Made by a program: the position numbers and the translations under genes
NCBI GenBank assembly: GCA_002409595.1
Contig: DHNQ01000004.1
Coordinates: 50,150 to 114,149, forward strand
Origin: Dysgonomonas sp. UBA5412
GTDB taxonomy: Bacteria > Bacteroidota > Bacteroidia > Bacteroidales > Dysgonomonadaceae
DNA length: 64,000 nucleotides
Direction: 5' to 3'
The notes under the pieces: generated by a model
The model's database searches: none
Seen by the model: only the letters and a program-made list of their open reading frames with translations
What the model was told of the DNA's origin: nothing
Shown here: piece by piece, positions 18,034 to 28,200 of the stretch
Layout: each line of letters starts with the position of its first letter
Position numbering within the stretch: the first letter of the stretch is position 1

Positions 18034-18975
18034 TTATTGTATTTTCTTTATTTCTTGAATGATAGACTGCATCTTCGTGTCGTCTATACAAATTTCTTTG
18101 AGTATAGTTTCTATGTCTTTTTCCGTTATTTTCAGGAAATCTTTTTCAAGAGGGGTAATAAATACACCTCCCAAATCTACCGAAGCCGGACTTATTAGCA
18201 AATTATCATCACCTTCGGCATAGAAGCAATCGGGGCGATGTTTTGCTCTGGGGAATACAGCGATATACCATTCATTCTGTTCATACCATGCAACAATGTT
18301 CATCATAGGTTCTTTATCATCATCCTTCATGTCGAGCATTGTGTACAATTGCTTGAAGAACGAAACCGCCTGATCTTTATCAGAAGCCTGCAATAGGAAA
18401 AAGTTACGTAAGTATTCTGTTATGGCATATACTGTTATACCTTCTTTCGAATATATTGTCTCTTTAGATATTCGGTTTATGTCTTTTTCGATAGGAAAAA
18501 AAACCTTTACCCCTGCCTGAAAGTGAGCATGGTCGGGAGCAGATGCTCCACATTTAGGACCATTGTAGAATATGGTATTATCATCTATTTCTCTTGCCAG
18601 ATCGAGCATGTCTCCAAATCTGTCGAGTATAAGTTGGTCAGTGTGCTGGTATGTGGGTATAGTAAAATGTTCGGGGAAGATAGGAAAAGGGTTGACTAAC
18701 ACCTGATAAGCACTTCCAAACGGAGCTCCTTTCTGCTCGGAGGGTAGATTTGCCGGACACAAGAAGCATTTACGCTCTTGTATAGACTTTGCATCTACTT
18801 TAGCTGCAGACGATTGTATACGTGCCGGATTGAACTGCACTCTTATCGAATACTTTCCGAAATCGAAATCTTTTGACTTTACATTTTTCAACGCTTCGTA
18901 ATTAGCTTTTGCTTGTGGCCAATTTTCTAACTGATCGGTGAATAATGCCTTTATATCTTGTGATAAAATACCCAT
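18034..18975 (-). CDS. DUF4922 protein, HIT/GalT-like nucleotidyltransferase or phosphorylase
   Basis: 313 residues, cytoplasmic. It has a CFLCPANLP zinc-knuckle-like pair (about 72-79), a VNPFPIFPEHFTI block and GASAPDHAHFQAG (about 163-175), which recalls the HxHxQ active site of GalT, Ap4A phosphorylase and GDP-galactose phosphorylase. The family is usually labelled DUF4922 and has no settled function that I can name. Its tight coupling to the SpoIID-like gene and its place in a MurNAc operon suggest action on a sugar phosphate or nucleotide sugar made from peptidoglycan sugars; that is inference. Confidence 0.72.
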   Translation of the reverse strand: MGILSQDIKALFTDQLENWPQAKANYEALKNVKSKDFDFGKYSIRVQFNPARIQSSAAKVDAKSIQERKCFLCPANLPSEQKGAPFGSAYQVLVNPFPIFPEHFTIPTYQHTDQLILDRFGDMLDLAREIDDNTIFYNGPKCGASAPDHAHFQAGVKVFFPIEKDINRISKETIYSKEGITVYAITEYLRNFFLLQASDKDQAVSFFKQLYTMLDMKDDDKEPMMNIVAWYEQNEWYIAVFPRAKHRPDCFYAEGDDNLLISPASVDLGGVFITPLEKDFLKITEKDIETILKEICIDDTKMQSIIQEIKKIQ

Positions 18976-18993
18976 AAATAATCATTTTTTAGA

Positions 18994-19033
18994 ATAGAAA
19001 CCGGTCTTGTATGGCTGAAAAACCGGTTTCTAT
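18994..19033 (-). promoter_or_regulatory. Intergenic hairpin between GT2 and DUF4922 genes
   Basis: Perfect 12-bp arms ATAGAAACCGGT / ACCGGTTTCTAT with a 16-base loop. It is followed on the minus strand by AAAAAATGATT and has no T tract, so it looks more like an mRNA-stabilising or processing hairpin than a full terminator. It shares ATAGAAACCGG with the hairpin at 23652-23690. Confidence 0.6.
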
Positions 19034-19064
19034 ACTTTAGTAATGTGTTTAATTATCGAAATGC

Positions 19065-20522
19065 TTACTTACTCTTGTTTAGGGCAATACGAGCCTCTAA
19101 TTCCCAAGTTCTGATTCTGTCTTTATATGTATTATGTGCATTCATTTTCACTATGTCGAGCGATGCATCTGAGTTGTCGTCCCAACGGCGGCACAGGTAA
19201 AGAACATCGTAGATACGTCCTATCTGATATTCGCGCGAGAAGTATAAGCCCAAGGCATAATCTTCTCCATAGCTTGTATTAGGTACTTTAATTTCTCTCA
19301 GCACCGGAGTGTAGAAAGCTCGTGGTGCTCCTAATCCATTAATACGTAATGCATTGTTGCACCCATTTTCAGGAGTCCATTCTTTGTGGTCGATAATGCC
19401 CGGAGGTATTATTTTCATATCGAAGTCGGTAAGCATATATGTACCTACTACCATCGCACAGTTTTGCTCATAGAAAGCATCTACTATCTTTTGCAATGTG
19501 TTTTCGTCAGAATATACGTCATCACTATCTAACTGTACGGCAAATTTTCCACATTTAGCATTTGCTACACCTGCATTCCAGCATCCGCCGATACCTAATT
19601 CTTTGTTTTGAGGGATGATGTGTACCAAACGTTCGTCTGAGGCAAATGTATCAATGGCTTCTGTTGTGCCATCGGTAGAATAGTTGTCGACAACAATGAG
19701 GTTGAATTTGAAATTTGTTTTCTGATTCAATACTGATTTTATAGCATCTTTAATCGTGCGGATACGGTTGCGTACTGGGATAATAACAGATGCTTCGTAT
19801 TCGAAATCAGATTTGTCGAATTCTACTTTTTTGAACTGAGGTGCTAGGTATCCGCCTATTTTCTTTAGATGGTCTGTACAAGCCAATTCCATTTCTATTT
19901 GTACTTCCCTGTTTTTGGGGTCTACATAGTCGAATACTTTTTCACCGCTTTTGCGTGTATCATTTTCTACTTCAGTGTAGAGATATTCGTTGATATGAAC
20001 CAAATCTGAATGTTGTGAAACTTTCAGGCGAAGATCATATATTCCGGCAAATTTGTAAGCGGTATCCATTTTGGCTACAGCTTTTTTCAATTCTTCTGTC
20101 TTATATACAAGTACCGATCCGAAATTGAAATCGTCGCGTAAGCTTCCTTTCTGATAAGCAATGACAGGGCTATTTTTCTTTTCTTCATCGCTAGCCTGAT
20201 AGTGATCAGCATACACTAGCCCGGCATTAGAATCTTTGGCTATTTGCAGCATACGTTCAAGGGCAAACATACCAAGTCGCAATTCATCCGGTTTGGTATA
20301 TATAAGAGTATATGCTGTATCTGCCTTTTCTGCTATTTTCTTGATGGTGGCTGTAGAACGCAGTGAATCTATTTCTATTACCTCACATCCATCTATTTTA
20401 TCATTACAGTTATTGTCTGTCAATAGGTAAATATGGTTTACTAATATAGATTCGCGTAGTGAAGCGATTGTATTTTCTACTTGTCGGCTACTTTGAAATG
20501 GTATAAAACAGTTTATTTTCAT
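19065..20522 (-). CDS. Two-domain glycosyltransferase (second domain GT2)
   Basis: 485 residues. The C-terminal domain is a clear GT-A/GT2 fold: ASVIIPVRNRIRTIKDAIKSVLNQ (about 244-267), IVVDNYSTDGT and the metal-binding QLDSDD (about 330-335), with GEDYALGLYFSREYQIG further on. The first 230 residues also look like a GT-A domain (FIPFQSSRQVENTIASLRES, GLVYADHYQ) but lack a clean DxD, so that half may be non-catalytic. There is no signal peptide or membrane helix. It is downstream of the amidase gene and upstream of DUF4922 in the operon. Why a glycosyltransferase sits in a degradative locus is unexplained. Confidence 0.78.
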   Translation of the reverse strand: MKINCFIPFQSSRQVENTIASLRESILVNHIYLLTDNNCNDKIDGCEVIEIDSLRSTATIKKIAEKADTAYTLIYTKPDELRLGMFALERMLQIAKDSNAGLVYADHYQASDEEKKNSPVIAYQKGSLRDDFNFGSVLVYKTEELKKAVAKMDTAYKFAGIYDLRLKVSQHSDLVHINEYLYTEVENDTRKSGEKVFDYVDPKNREVQIEMELACTDHLKKIGGYLAPQFKKVEFDKSDFEYEASVIIPVRNRIRTIKDAIKSVLNQKTNFKFNLIVVDNYSTDGTTEAIDTFASDERLVHIIPQNKELGIGGCWNAGVANAKCGKFAVQLDSDDVYSDENTLQKIVDAFYEQNCAMVVGTYMLTDFDMKIIPPGIIDHKEWTPENGCNNALRINGLGAPRAFYTPVLREIKVPNTSYGEDYALGLYFSREYQIGRIYDVLYLCRRWDDNSDASLDIVKMNAHNTYKDRIRTWELEARIALNKSK

Positions 20523-20582
20523 TTTTATGTCGATTTATAGTGTTACTAATTGTTGTTGTATATCAGATAGTTATATTTTGCT

Positions 20583-23500
20583 TTATTCGGACATGAATTT
20601 AAGTAAATTTTTCATCAATTCGTCTCTGTAATTTTCATCCTTTATCGTTTCGAACGGAAATCCGAAAATACAGGTCTTATAATCTCCTTTGTATGCTATA
20701 CCTGCACTCAGGTTGTTTTCGCTATACCTTGCAATAGTGAAGCTGTCTTCTTGTGCAGGTTCTATAGCATCGGGCGACTCTACGGCATAGAAATCCGAAT
20801 TGAGCGTAGTATAAAAAGAGGTTTCTCCACCGATGAGAGAGAATGGTGAAACTACACCTTTGACTCCACCTGTAACGGCTGCACGTCCTGTCCGCCATTT
20901 ATATTTGAGTATATCGGATGCAAATTTGAGGTCTGAAGCTTGTGGGTTTTCTGAGTCCCACAGGTCTGAAGCTACGTATGCACCGCTGACAAAGATATTA
21001 CCACCTTGTTTGCAGTAAGCAGTTATCTTGTCCTGTAATTCTCTCGGGAATGTCTTGAATTCGGCAGGTTTGACACCTCTACCTATTCGGGTTTGTTTTT
21101 GTTTGCCCAGAATCAAATCTGTTAGTTTATATTTATTCATAGATACTTGTCCATTGCAAATAGCCTGACTGCTTGTAGATATGAAAGAGTATCCGGCTTT
21201 TGCGATTGATTTTCCATGAAGATAAGGATAATCGAATGTATTGCCTGCTACAACTGTTGCTTCGTAGTTGCCATTACTGCCGCCAAATCCCGGAGCATCG
21301 TCATCGACCCACGGTTTCTGTCTTCTGTATTCGTATTGACTACCAACGTAGTTGTATTGTACTTTGTCGGGCACTCCATGATCTACTATATCTAAAAATC
21401 CGGCTATGCTGTCAGTGGAAGCGAAGCTTGCAGGTGCTGATAGTCTTTCGAATCCGTTGATGATAAGCACACAGCCCTTTTCTTCCGATTGGCGATACAC
21501 AGATAGTATTTCGGAAGGAAAGCTTTCTCCTCCTTTATTGACTGCAGTAATTTTGAAACTATATATCTTATCTTTCTCTATTTTTAATTTTGTATGATTA
21601 CTATTTACTAATACTCCGTTATCAAAGTCCATGTCTCCACTGCGGGTATATACTATATATTTTTCAGCCTTTGCTGTAGGCTCTGCATGATCTTCTGTCG
21701 GTTGCCATTTGAGTTCTACTTCAGTGTTGCCCGAAAAGTCTGCGCTAAAAGATTTTACGGGTAGTGGTTGTACAACATAATCATATCCATATTGTGATGA
21801 AACGAACTTCAACATTCCCTTATATATAGATCTGCTAACTGTAAACTGAAAACGAGGATCTAATCCGTAGCGCATATCTGCTAGATTTTGATGCGAAAGT
21901 AATTCGAGCAGCATTGTCGGTACGTTCGGTATACGTGCTTCGCTGTATGAACGATTCCATATATGACGGCGCGACCATTGTGGCTCGTAATCGGAACGGA
22001 TATCTTTTACTATCTCATTCATTATAATTTCTGTCATATCACGTGATACCCATCGAGATTTTCCATTTTCGAATTTTTCGTCATTAAAGTGTGTCATACA
22101 GATGCCTAGAGTACCCACAATGGAGTCGTTGTCGGTTGTTCCTGCGTCGGTATGAAAAGCAAAAGCCAGATCGATCGGTATATTCAAACCCTCTTTTTTA
22201 GGTGATACAGATGATCCTCCTGCTATGTAGTTCACCCACAATCCGCGACTTTGATAATCGTCTGTATAATCGTTTTTACCTTTGCTAAAGCTATAAATAC
22301 TATCTGGTACTCCTGCCCATTGCAACCAATAGCGAGCGCCTTCTGTAGAGCGTGGATAGTTGCTTGTTTCAGGTTTGTAGTCTATTTTTGGCACAGATTT
22401 CACTGAGCTGTTTTGCTGAGATTCGGAACTTTTTACATTTTCTGTAACTAATCCGTCAGGGTGGGGCAGACGAGCAATATTTCCCATGCCACCTCCGATT
22501 TTTACGGCATCGGCAGTTACTATGCGTCCGCTTTTATTACTCTTGTTGGTCAGGGTTACTTTATAGCTTTGGTTTAAACCTTTGTCGAAAGAGAAATATC
22601 CCAAGAATATCCATGTACCACCCCCCATTGTCTGATTTATCTTGAATTCTGTTTTTCCTCCCAGATGGTAGACTGTATATAGAGCGTCGTCGGTACTGTT
22701 TTCTACTGTTTGATAAGATATATATACTCCGTATTTCCCTTTTTCGGGTATGTCGGGTATCCATTCGCAAAGGCTTTCTTTGCCCTTTTTGATGGTTTTA
22801 GTTTGTTTCCAAGAGCCCGATCTGAATGGATTTTCTCCATCCAGATACGTCTCTTTCTTATATGCAAATCCTACACTAGAGCCAACTATCCAGCTGTCTG
22901 TTCCATTTATTTCTTTATAAATTGATTTATCTCTATTATAGTCGTTATCTACAATTATTTCGTGGCGTTGTATGTCCCGTTCGCGAGGAAGCAGTACGTT
23001 TGCTCCTGCGTTTTCCAACATGGGAACAAGATAAGGCAATACGTAGCTTTGTGTATAAAGGTCTTCTACAGTTTGCATCAGGCGCGCACGTTGCCATTCC
23101 CAGCGAACCAGTTTTTGTTCGTAATACCAGCCGTGACTTTGCCAAAGGGCTATGTGACGGTTAGTCAAACCATTTGTATATGCGGTAATAGGGGATGATA
23201 TATTTGATATTAAAGGAATATTCGATGTTTTGTTAGCAAATATTTTGCTATTGTCTTTTTTAAATGATTCTCTATAAAAATTGGGAACCAGATCACGGAT
23301 ATTTTGTCCGTCTGTAATGATATTTATTTTAAAATTTTTCTGTTTGTCGGATAATATTTCTGATGCACTTGTTTCTATTTCTTTTACAGTTTTTTCTGTA
23401 AATGGCAGATAGGAAAGTGTTGTGTTTGCATAAATAAGGATTTCTTTTTTCTTTTCATTAATTTTTATGCTGTCAATTGTAATTTCTCCAGATGAGACAT

Positions 23501-23621
23501 AGTTTCGGTAGATGCGTGTTAGTTTTTGAGAAAGCATGTTTTGTTGATCGGTAGTCTGAGAGACTGCGATAAGTGATATCTGACTTATGGTGAGCAATAG
23601 ATAAAATACTTTCTTTTTCAT
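20583..23621 (-). CDS. Exported N-acetylmuramoyl-L-alanine amidase-like protein with golvesin and Fn3 domains
   Basis: 1012 residues with a signal peptide (about 1-22). An Amidase_3-like catalytic core is split in the chain: QSHGW (His163) is a likely first zinc ligand, AFHTDAG (His490) the later ligand, and LLELLSHQ (Glu573) the catalytic Glu of PxxLxEL type. Between them lies a golvesin C-terminal-like beta domain (about 240-378, GKYGVYISYQTV, GGTWIFLGYFSFDKG). After it come a fibronectin III domain (about 635-720) and a C-terminal Rossmann-like region. Such proteins are often mislabelled xanthan lyase. It would cut stem peptides from MurNAc in the periplasm or at the surface. It directly follows susD. 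Confidence 0.78.
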   Translation of the reverse strand: MKKKVFYLLLTISQISLIAVSQTTDQQNMLSQKLTRIYRNYVSSGEITIDSIKINEKKKEILIYANTTLSYLPFTEKTVKEIETSASEILSDKQKNFKINIITDGQNIRDLVPNFYRESFKKDNSKIFANKTSNIPLISNISSPITAYTNGLTNRHIALWQSHGWYYEQKLVRWEWQRARLMQTVEDLYTQSYVLPYLVPMLENAGANVLLPRERDIQRHEIIVDNDYNRDKSIYKEINGTDSWIVGSSVGFAYKKETYLDGENPFRSGSWKQTKTIKKGKESLCEWIPDIPEKGKYGVYISYQTVENSTDDALYTVYHLGGKTEFKINQTMGGGTWIFLGYFSFDKGLNQSYKVTLTNKSNKSGRIVTADAVKIGGGMGNIARLPHPDGLVTENVKSSESQQNSSVKSVPKIDYKPETSNYPRSTEGARYWLQWAGVPDSIYSFSKGKNDYTDDYQSRGLWVNYIAGGSSVSPKKEGLNIPIDLAFAFHTDAGTTDNDSIVGTLGICMTHFNDEKFENGKSRWVSRDMTEIIMNEIVKDIRSDYEPQWSRRHIWNRSYSEARIPNVPTMLLELLSHQNLADMRYGLDPRFQFTVSRSIYKGMLKFVSSQYGYDYVVQPLPVKSFSADFSGNTEVELKWQPTEDHAEPTAKAEKYIVYTRSGDMDFDNGVLVNSNHTKLKIEKDKIYSFKITAVNKGGESFPSEILSVYRQSEEKGCVLIINGFERLSAPASFASTDSIAGFLDIVDHGVPDKVQYNYVGSQYEYRRQKPWVDDDAPGFGGSNGNYEATVVAGNTFDYPYLHGKSIAKAGYSFISTSSQAICNGQVSMNKYKLTDLILGKQKQTRIGRGVKPAEFKTFPRELQDKITAYCKQGGNIFVSGAYVASDLWDSENPQASDLKFASDILKYKWRTGRAAVTGGVKGVVSPFSLIGGETSFYTTLNSDFYAVESPDAIEPAQEDSFTIARYSENNLSAGIAYKGDYKTCIFGFPFETIKDENYRDELMKNLLKFMSE

Positions 23622-23651
23622 TTCATTTTGTAGTTAAAGATTATCAGATGA

Positions 23652-23690
23652 ATCATAGAAACCGGAGGACTGCTCTCCAGTCTCTATGAT
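23652..23690 (-). promoter_or_regulatory. Intergenic hairpin between susD and the amidase gene
   Basis: Outer arms ATCATAGA / TCTATGAT and an inner CCGGAG/CTCCAG pairing form a stable stem-loop in the 109-base gap. On the minus strand it is not followed by a strong T tract. Hairpins after susCD often set expression steps between importer and enzyme genes; that role is inferred here. Confidence 0.55.
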
Positions 23691-23730
23691 CTGCTGATAT
23701 TACAATTTTAAGATTGATAAATGTAGTACG

Positions 23731-25209
23731 TTATCTTGGGTTTTGAGTAATAGATCCATTACTTTTATCTATCTCGTCTTGAGGTATAGGCAAAATTTCG
23801 TCACGTCCTTTTACAAAACCTTTAAATAGTTCGGGTGCTTTTCCAAAGCGGATTACATCCCAAAAACGGAAACCTTCCATAGCCAGTTCAAGACGGCGTT
23901 CTTTCAATATATCATTTACTAGGGCATCGCCTGTGGATGTGATAGGAGGAAGTTTAGCTCTGTCGCGTAATAGTTTTAAGTATTTCTTGGCTTCTGCTTC
24001 ATCTTTTGTAGCTCCTCTAGTGCAAGCTTCGGCATAGTTCAGATATACTTCTGCCAAACGAATTACTTTTATATTTAGTTGGTTATTTCTGATTTCTTTA
24101 GATCGCTGAGTTGGAGGTAAGTAATACTTCTGATTGTAATATCCCGTTCTGTTGCGTTCAAGCTTAGTATAGTCTTCGGGAGCTTCCCATTCTTTCAGGT
24201 CTTCGGGGGTAAGCAAAGTTGCATCTTTACGTTCAGTATCTCCTATTTCATCATAAGCAGCTGCCAATGCGGGTAGTGGCTGATTGATGCCATATCCGTA
24301 AGTTGTGCCGAAGGGAAGCATCATAAGCACATGGAAGTTACCATTGTTGTTTGTTGCTGCAGACTGATTGGGAGAATCGTAATGTGTGATTTCGAAGATA
24401 GATTCGGAACAGTGTTCTCCTTCTACTGTAAATTGAAAGCCATAGTCGTCTACGAGCTTATATTCGTTGCTTTTGATTACTTCGTATGCTGCTTCTTTAG
24501 CCTTATCAAATTTTTCCTCAAAGAGATATACTCTCGATAACAGAGCGTATGCAGTTCCCTGAGTGATACGTCCGGCGTATGTGGTGTAATTTGTTTCGGA
24601 TCTTTTAGGTAATACTTTTGCGGCTGCTTCCAAATCTTTTTCTATCTGTTCATATACTTGAGCTTTAGGTGTTCTTGTTGTACCCTTGTCAGCAACAGTG
24701 GGTGTATGAGTAAAGAGAGGTACATCACCATAGCATTTTACTAATTCGTGGTGGGCAAAGGCTCTGATAAACAAGGCTTCTGCAATCAATTGCTCTTTAT
24801 TGTAGGTCGAAAAGAGGCTGTTATCCATTTTTTCGATACCCTCTATTGCTTGGTTTGCCTTATTTATAGCCCGATAACATAGTACATAGCGGTTGAGTAC
24901 ACGACCATTGTCAGCAGGATAATCGTAGTTTTCCATACGTGCATAGGCAGAGACGTCATCGTCTGACCCACTATAAGTAGCATCATCTGAAAGTATATCA
25001 CCAAATGCCCAAAATGTCCATGTGAAACGATAATCTTTCAGATCGGAGTAGGCTGCTGTTAATGACTGGTAAGCATCGCTTTCCGATTTGAAGAAGTTCT
25101 CCTGCGTCATAGCGCCTAATTTTTCTTTATCCAGATCCGTACAACTATTCATCAGGAATATTCCAATTCCGATAAACAGATATAATATTTTATTTGTTTT
25201 CATTGTCAT
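23731..25209 (-). CDS. SusD/RagB-like outer-membrane lipoprotein
   Basis: 492 residues with a lipoprotein signal (FIGIGIFLMNSC, lipobox Cys about 22). It shows the SusD pattern: an N-terminal TPR-rich segment (TQENFFKSESDAYQSLTAAYSDL), RAFAHHELVKCYGDVPLF (about 150-167) and the C-terminal LKDILKERRLELAMEGFRFWDVIRFG signature. SusD proteins cap the SusC barrel and bind the glycan or peptide ligand at the cell surface. An AAGGA lies 8 bases before a second ATG at 25203, so the start may be two codons later. The stop is 109 bases before the amidase gene, and the gene starts 12 bases after susC. Confidence 0.93.
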   Translation of the reverse strand: MTMKTNKILYLFIGIGIFLMNSCTDLDKEKLGAMTQENFFKSESDAYQSLTAAYSDLKDYRFTWTFWAFGDILSDDATYSGSDDDVSAYARMENYDYPADNGRVLNRYVLCYRAINKANQAIEGIEKMDNSLFSTYNKEQLIAEALFIRAFAHHELVKCYGDVPLFTHTPTVADKGTTRTPKAQVYEQIEKDLEAAAKVLPKRSETNYTTYAGRITQGTAYALLSRVYLFEEKFDKAKEAAYEVIKSNEYKLVDDYGFQFTVEGEHCSESIFEITHYDSPNQSAATNNNGNFHVLMMLPFGTTYGYGINQPLPALAAAYDEIGDTERKDATLLTPEDLKEWEAPEDYTKLERNRTGYYNQKYYLPPTQRSKEIRNNQLNIKVIRLAEVYLNYAEACTRGATKDEAEAKKYLKLLRDRAKLPPITSTGDALVNDILKERRLELAMEGFRFWDVIRFGKAPELFKGFVKGRDEILPIPQDEIDKSNGSITQNPR

Positions 25210-25221
25210 AATCCTTATTTA

Positions 25222-28200
25222 TTAAAAAGTTATACTAACTCCACCTGTTATTGTCATAGCCTGAGGATATGTTCCCATATCAACACCTTGACTTAGTGTA
25301 GATTCACCAATTAGACCTATTTCAGGGTCAGTTCCACTATAATTAGTAAAAGTCAACAGATTTTGTCCTGTAACATATACTCGTACTTTTTGCATATATG
25401 CTTTTTTTGTGAGCGATATGGGGAATGTATATCCTAGCTGGACATTTCGCAACCGTAGGTATGAACCATCTTCTACATAGCGGTCTGAAATACGTTTGTT
25501 GTCGTTTGTGTCAACTTTTGCAAGTCTTGGAACGTCAGTATTTCTATTTTCGGGAGTCCAATAGTTAAGCATCTTACGATCTTTGTTTGTCATAGAGGCA
25601 AGGTCGTATGTGAAATATCTCATGGCATTAAATATGTCATTACCATAAGTACCTCCCAGCTGTATATTAAGATCAAAACCTTTGTATTCTGCACCTAAAT
25701 TGATACCGTAAATAAAGTCTGGATTAGGGTTTCCTATTAAAGTTTTATCTTTGTCGTTCAAAGTATTATCCCCATTTGTGTTTACAAAGATGACATCTCC
25801 AAGCTCTGCTTTAGGTTGCAATTTTCTTACTTCTGCTAATTGTTCATTTGTTTGTATCAATCCATTCGTTTTATATCCATAAAAGGCACTTATCGGATAT
25901 CCTATTTTTGTATACGTAGCGTTACCATTTCTAATTGGAGCACCTGCCATCGGCGTACCTGCATCACCAAGGCTTGTCATTCTATTTCTTACAGTAGAAA
26001 TATTAAATCCTATATTATAGTTAAAGCTCCCTATATGATCTCTCCAATCTATTGTAATCTCAACACCTCTGTTTGTCGCACTACCGGCATTCGTTAGAGG
26101 ACCAGTTTCATATCCCATATAGTTAGGGATAGGCTCTGTGACGAGCATATCTTTAGTCTCTTTATTGTAATATTCACCGCTAAAAGTTAAGCGTCCATTT
26201 AATAAATTAACATCAAAGCCAATATTTGTAGATTCTGTCGATTCCCATTTTACATCTTTATTTCCCATTGCTACAGCTGCAATTCCTTGCTGTAGAGATT
26301 CATTAGTTCCGTAAAGATAGGAGTATTGAATGAAATTGGTGAGGAGGTTTTGATATCTATAATCTCCAATGTTTTGATTACCAATACGTCCCCATCCGGC
26401 TCTAAGTTTCAGATTTGATACCCACCCAGCATTTAAGTTTTTAAAAAAATCTTCATTTGAAATATTCCACCCTAAAGCTACAGACGGGAATGTTCCATAT
26501 TTATGACTACTGCCAAATCGTGATGAGCCATCATGACGAAGAGATGCTGTAATCAGATAACGGTTGTCAAAATTATAATTAACACGCCCTAAATAAGAAA
26601 TTAGAGAAGACTCCCATGCTGTACCCGTTGCTGCATCACCTGTTTGTGCTGCATCCAGATATTGTAATTCGGATGAATTATTAGGTGTGTTTCTTTTGAT
26701 ACCTTGCAATGTTTCTGTACGTCCCCACTCATTTGTATATCCTATTACTGCATTGATATTATGCTTTTCAGCAAAAGTTCTAATATAAGATAATGTATTC
26801 TCCCAAACATAATAATTAAATTTTCTATATCCTCGTGTTACTTGGTTCATTGGATTAGTCTGGTAGCTAGAAACGGTATATGTTGGTAAAAATTTATATA
26901 TGTCTGTTTTTATTATATCTGCGCCAAAACTTGTTCTGAATTTAAAATTCTTCATTATATTCAAGTCAGCATACATATTACCCACTAGTCTGAATGTTTT
27001 TGTTTCATTATCAGTGTATTCTAAATCTGCTACAGGATTATTATAGTCTGCATAAGGAGACCAGCCATAATTGCCACTAGCATCTTTTACAGGAATTACA
27101 GGCTCTAATTTGATAGCTGAGTTTACAATACCAACAGTATTGCTACCCTCTAATATTTGATTCGATTTACTTTGTGAAATATTCAAATTTGTACCTATAG
27201 ATAGAATCTTTTTTACAATAGTTTTTTCGATATTTTGTCTTAGGGAAATCCTTTCGTAATCAGTCTTTTTAATTGTTCCCTCCTGATCAATATAGTTAAG
27301 GGTTGTATTATATGTGTATTCATCGGCCATACCACCTGATATGCCGACACTGTAACTTTGGATAGCAGCAGTGCGCGATATTTCTTTCATCCAGTCTGTC
27401 GATGTATTTTGACTAAGATGATATTTATTTGTAAAGTCATCTATGTTCAAACCTTTTGCTACTTCGAGACTATACCATTCCGGACCACTCATCAGATCCA
27501 GATTGTTCAAGATCTTGCTTGCACCCCAATAAGCATCAATAGTTACTGTAGTTTTGCCTGCTTTGCCCTGTTTTGTTGTTACCAGGATAACTCCATTTGC
27601 TCCTCTGGCTCCATAAATAGCTGTAGCAGAAGCATCCTTCAGTATTTCCATTGATTGTATTTCAGACGAGCTAAGAAAACTAATGTTGTCAATAGGCATT
27701 CCATCTACAACATATAGAGGTCCGGCATCATTAACCGTTCCAACTCCTCTTATACTTACAGTGACTGCTCCTCCTGGCATACCTGAATTAGATGTAACAT
27801 TTACACCGGCAACCAATCCTTGTAATGCTTGTGCGACATTTGCAGTAGGCTGTCTGGTTAAAGCATCTGCTTTGACTGATGATATTGCTCCAGTTACATC
27901 ACTTTTTTTCATTACACCATAACCAACGACAACTATTTCGTCCATTAGCTGTGTATCTTCTTCCATTGTAATGTTTATCGTCGATTTGTTAGCCGGAACA
28001 ATTTGTGTTTTGTGCCCTACATATGAAAAGATAAGATCTGCATTATTAGCCTTTATATCCAAAGAATATTTTCCGTCTATGTCGGTTGTAGTCCCGGTTG
28101 TAGTGCCATTAACTACAACGCTCACCCCAATAAGGGGATCTCCATTCTGATCTGTTACTGTACCTTTCACTATTCCTATAGCCTGTTGTAAGCCGGACGA

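Noticed and set aside
20583..23621. Calling the golvesin/Fn3 protein a xanthan lyase
   Set aside because: No polysaccharide-lyase motifs were seen; the Amidase_3-like His/His/Glu set and the MurNAc neighbours fit an amidase.
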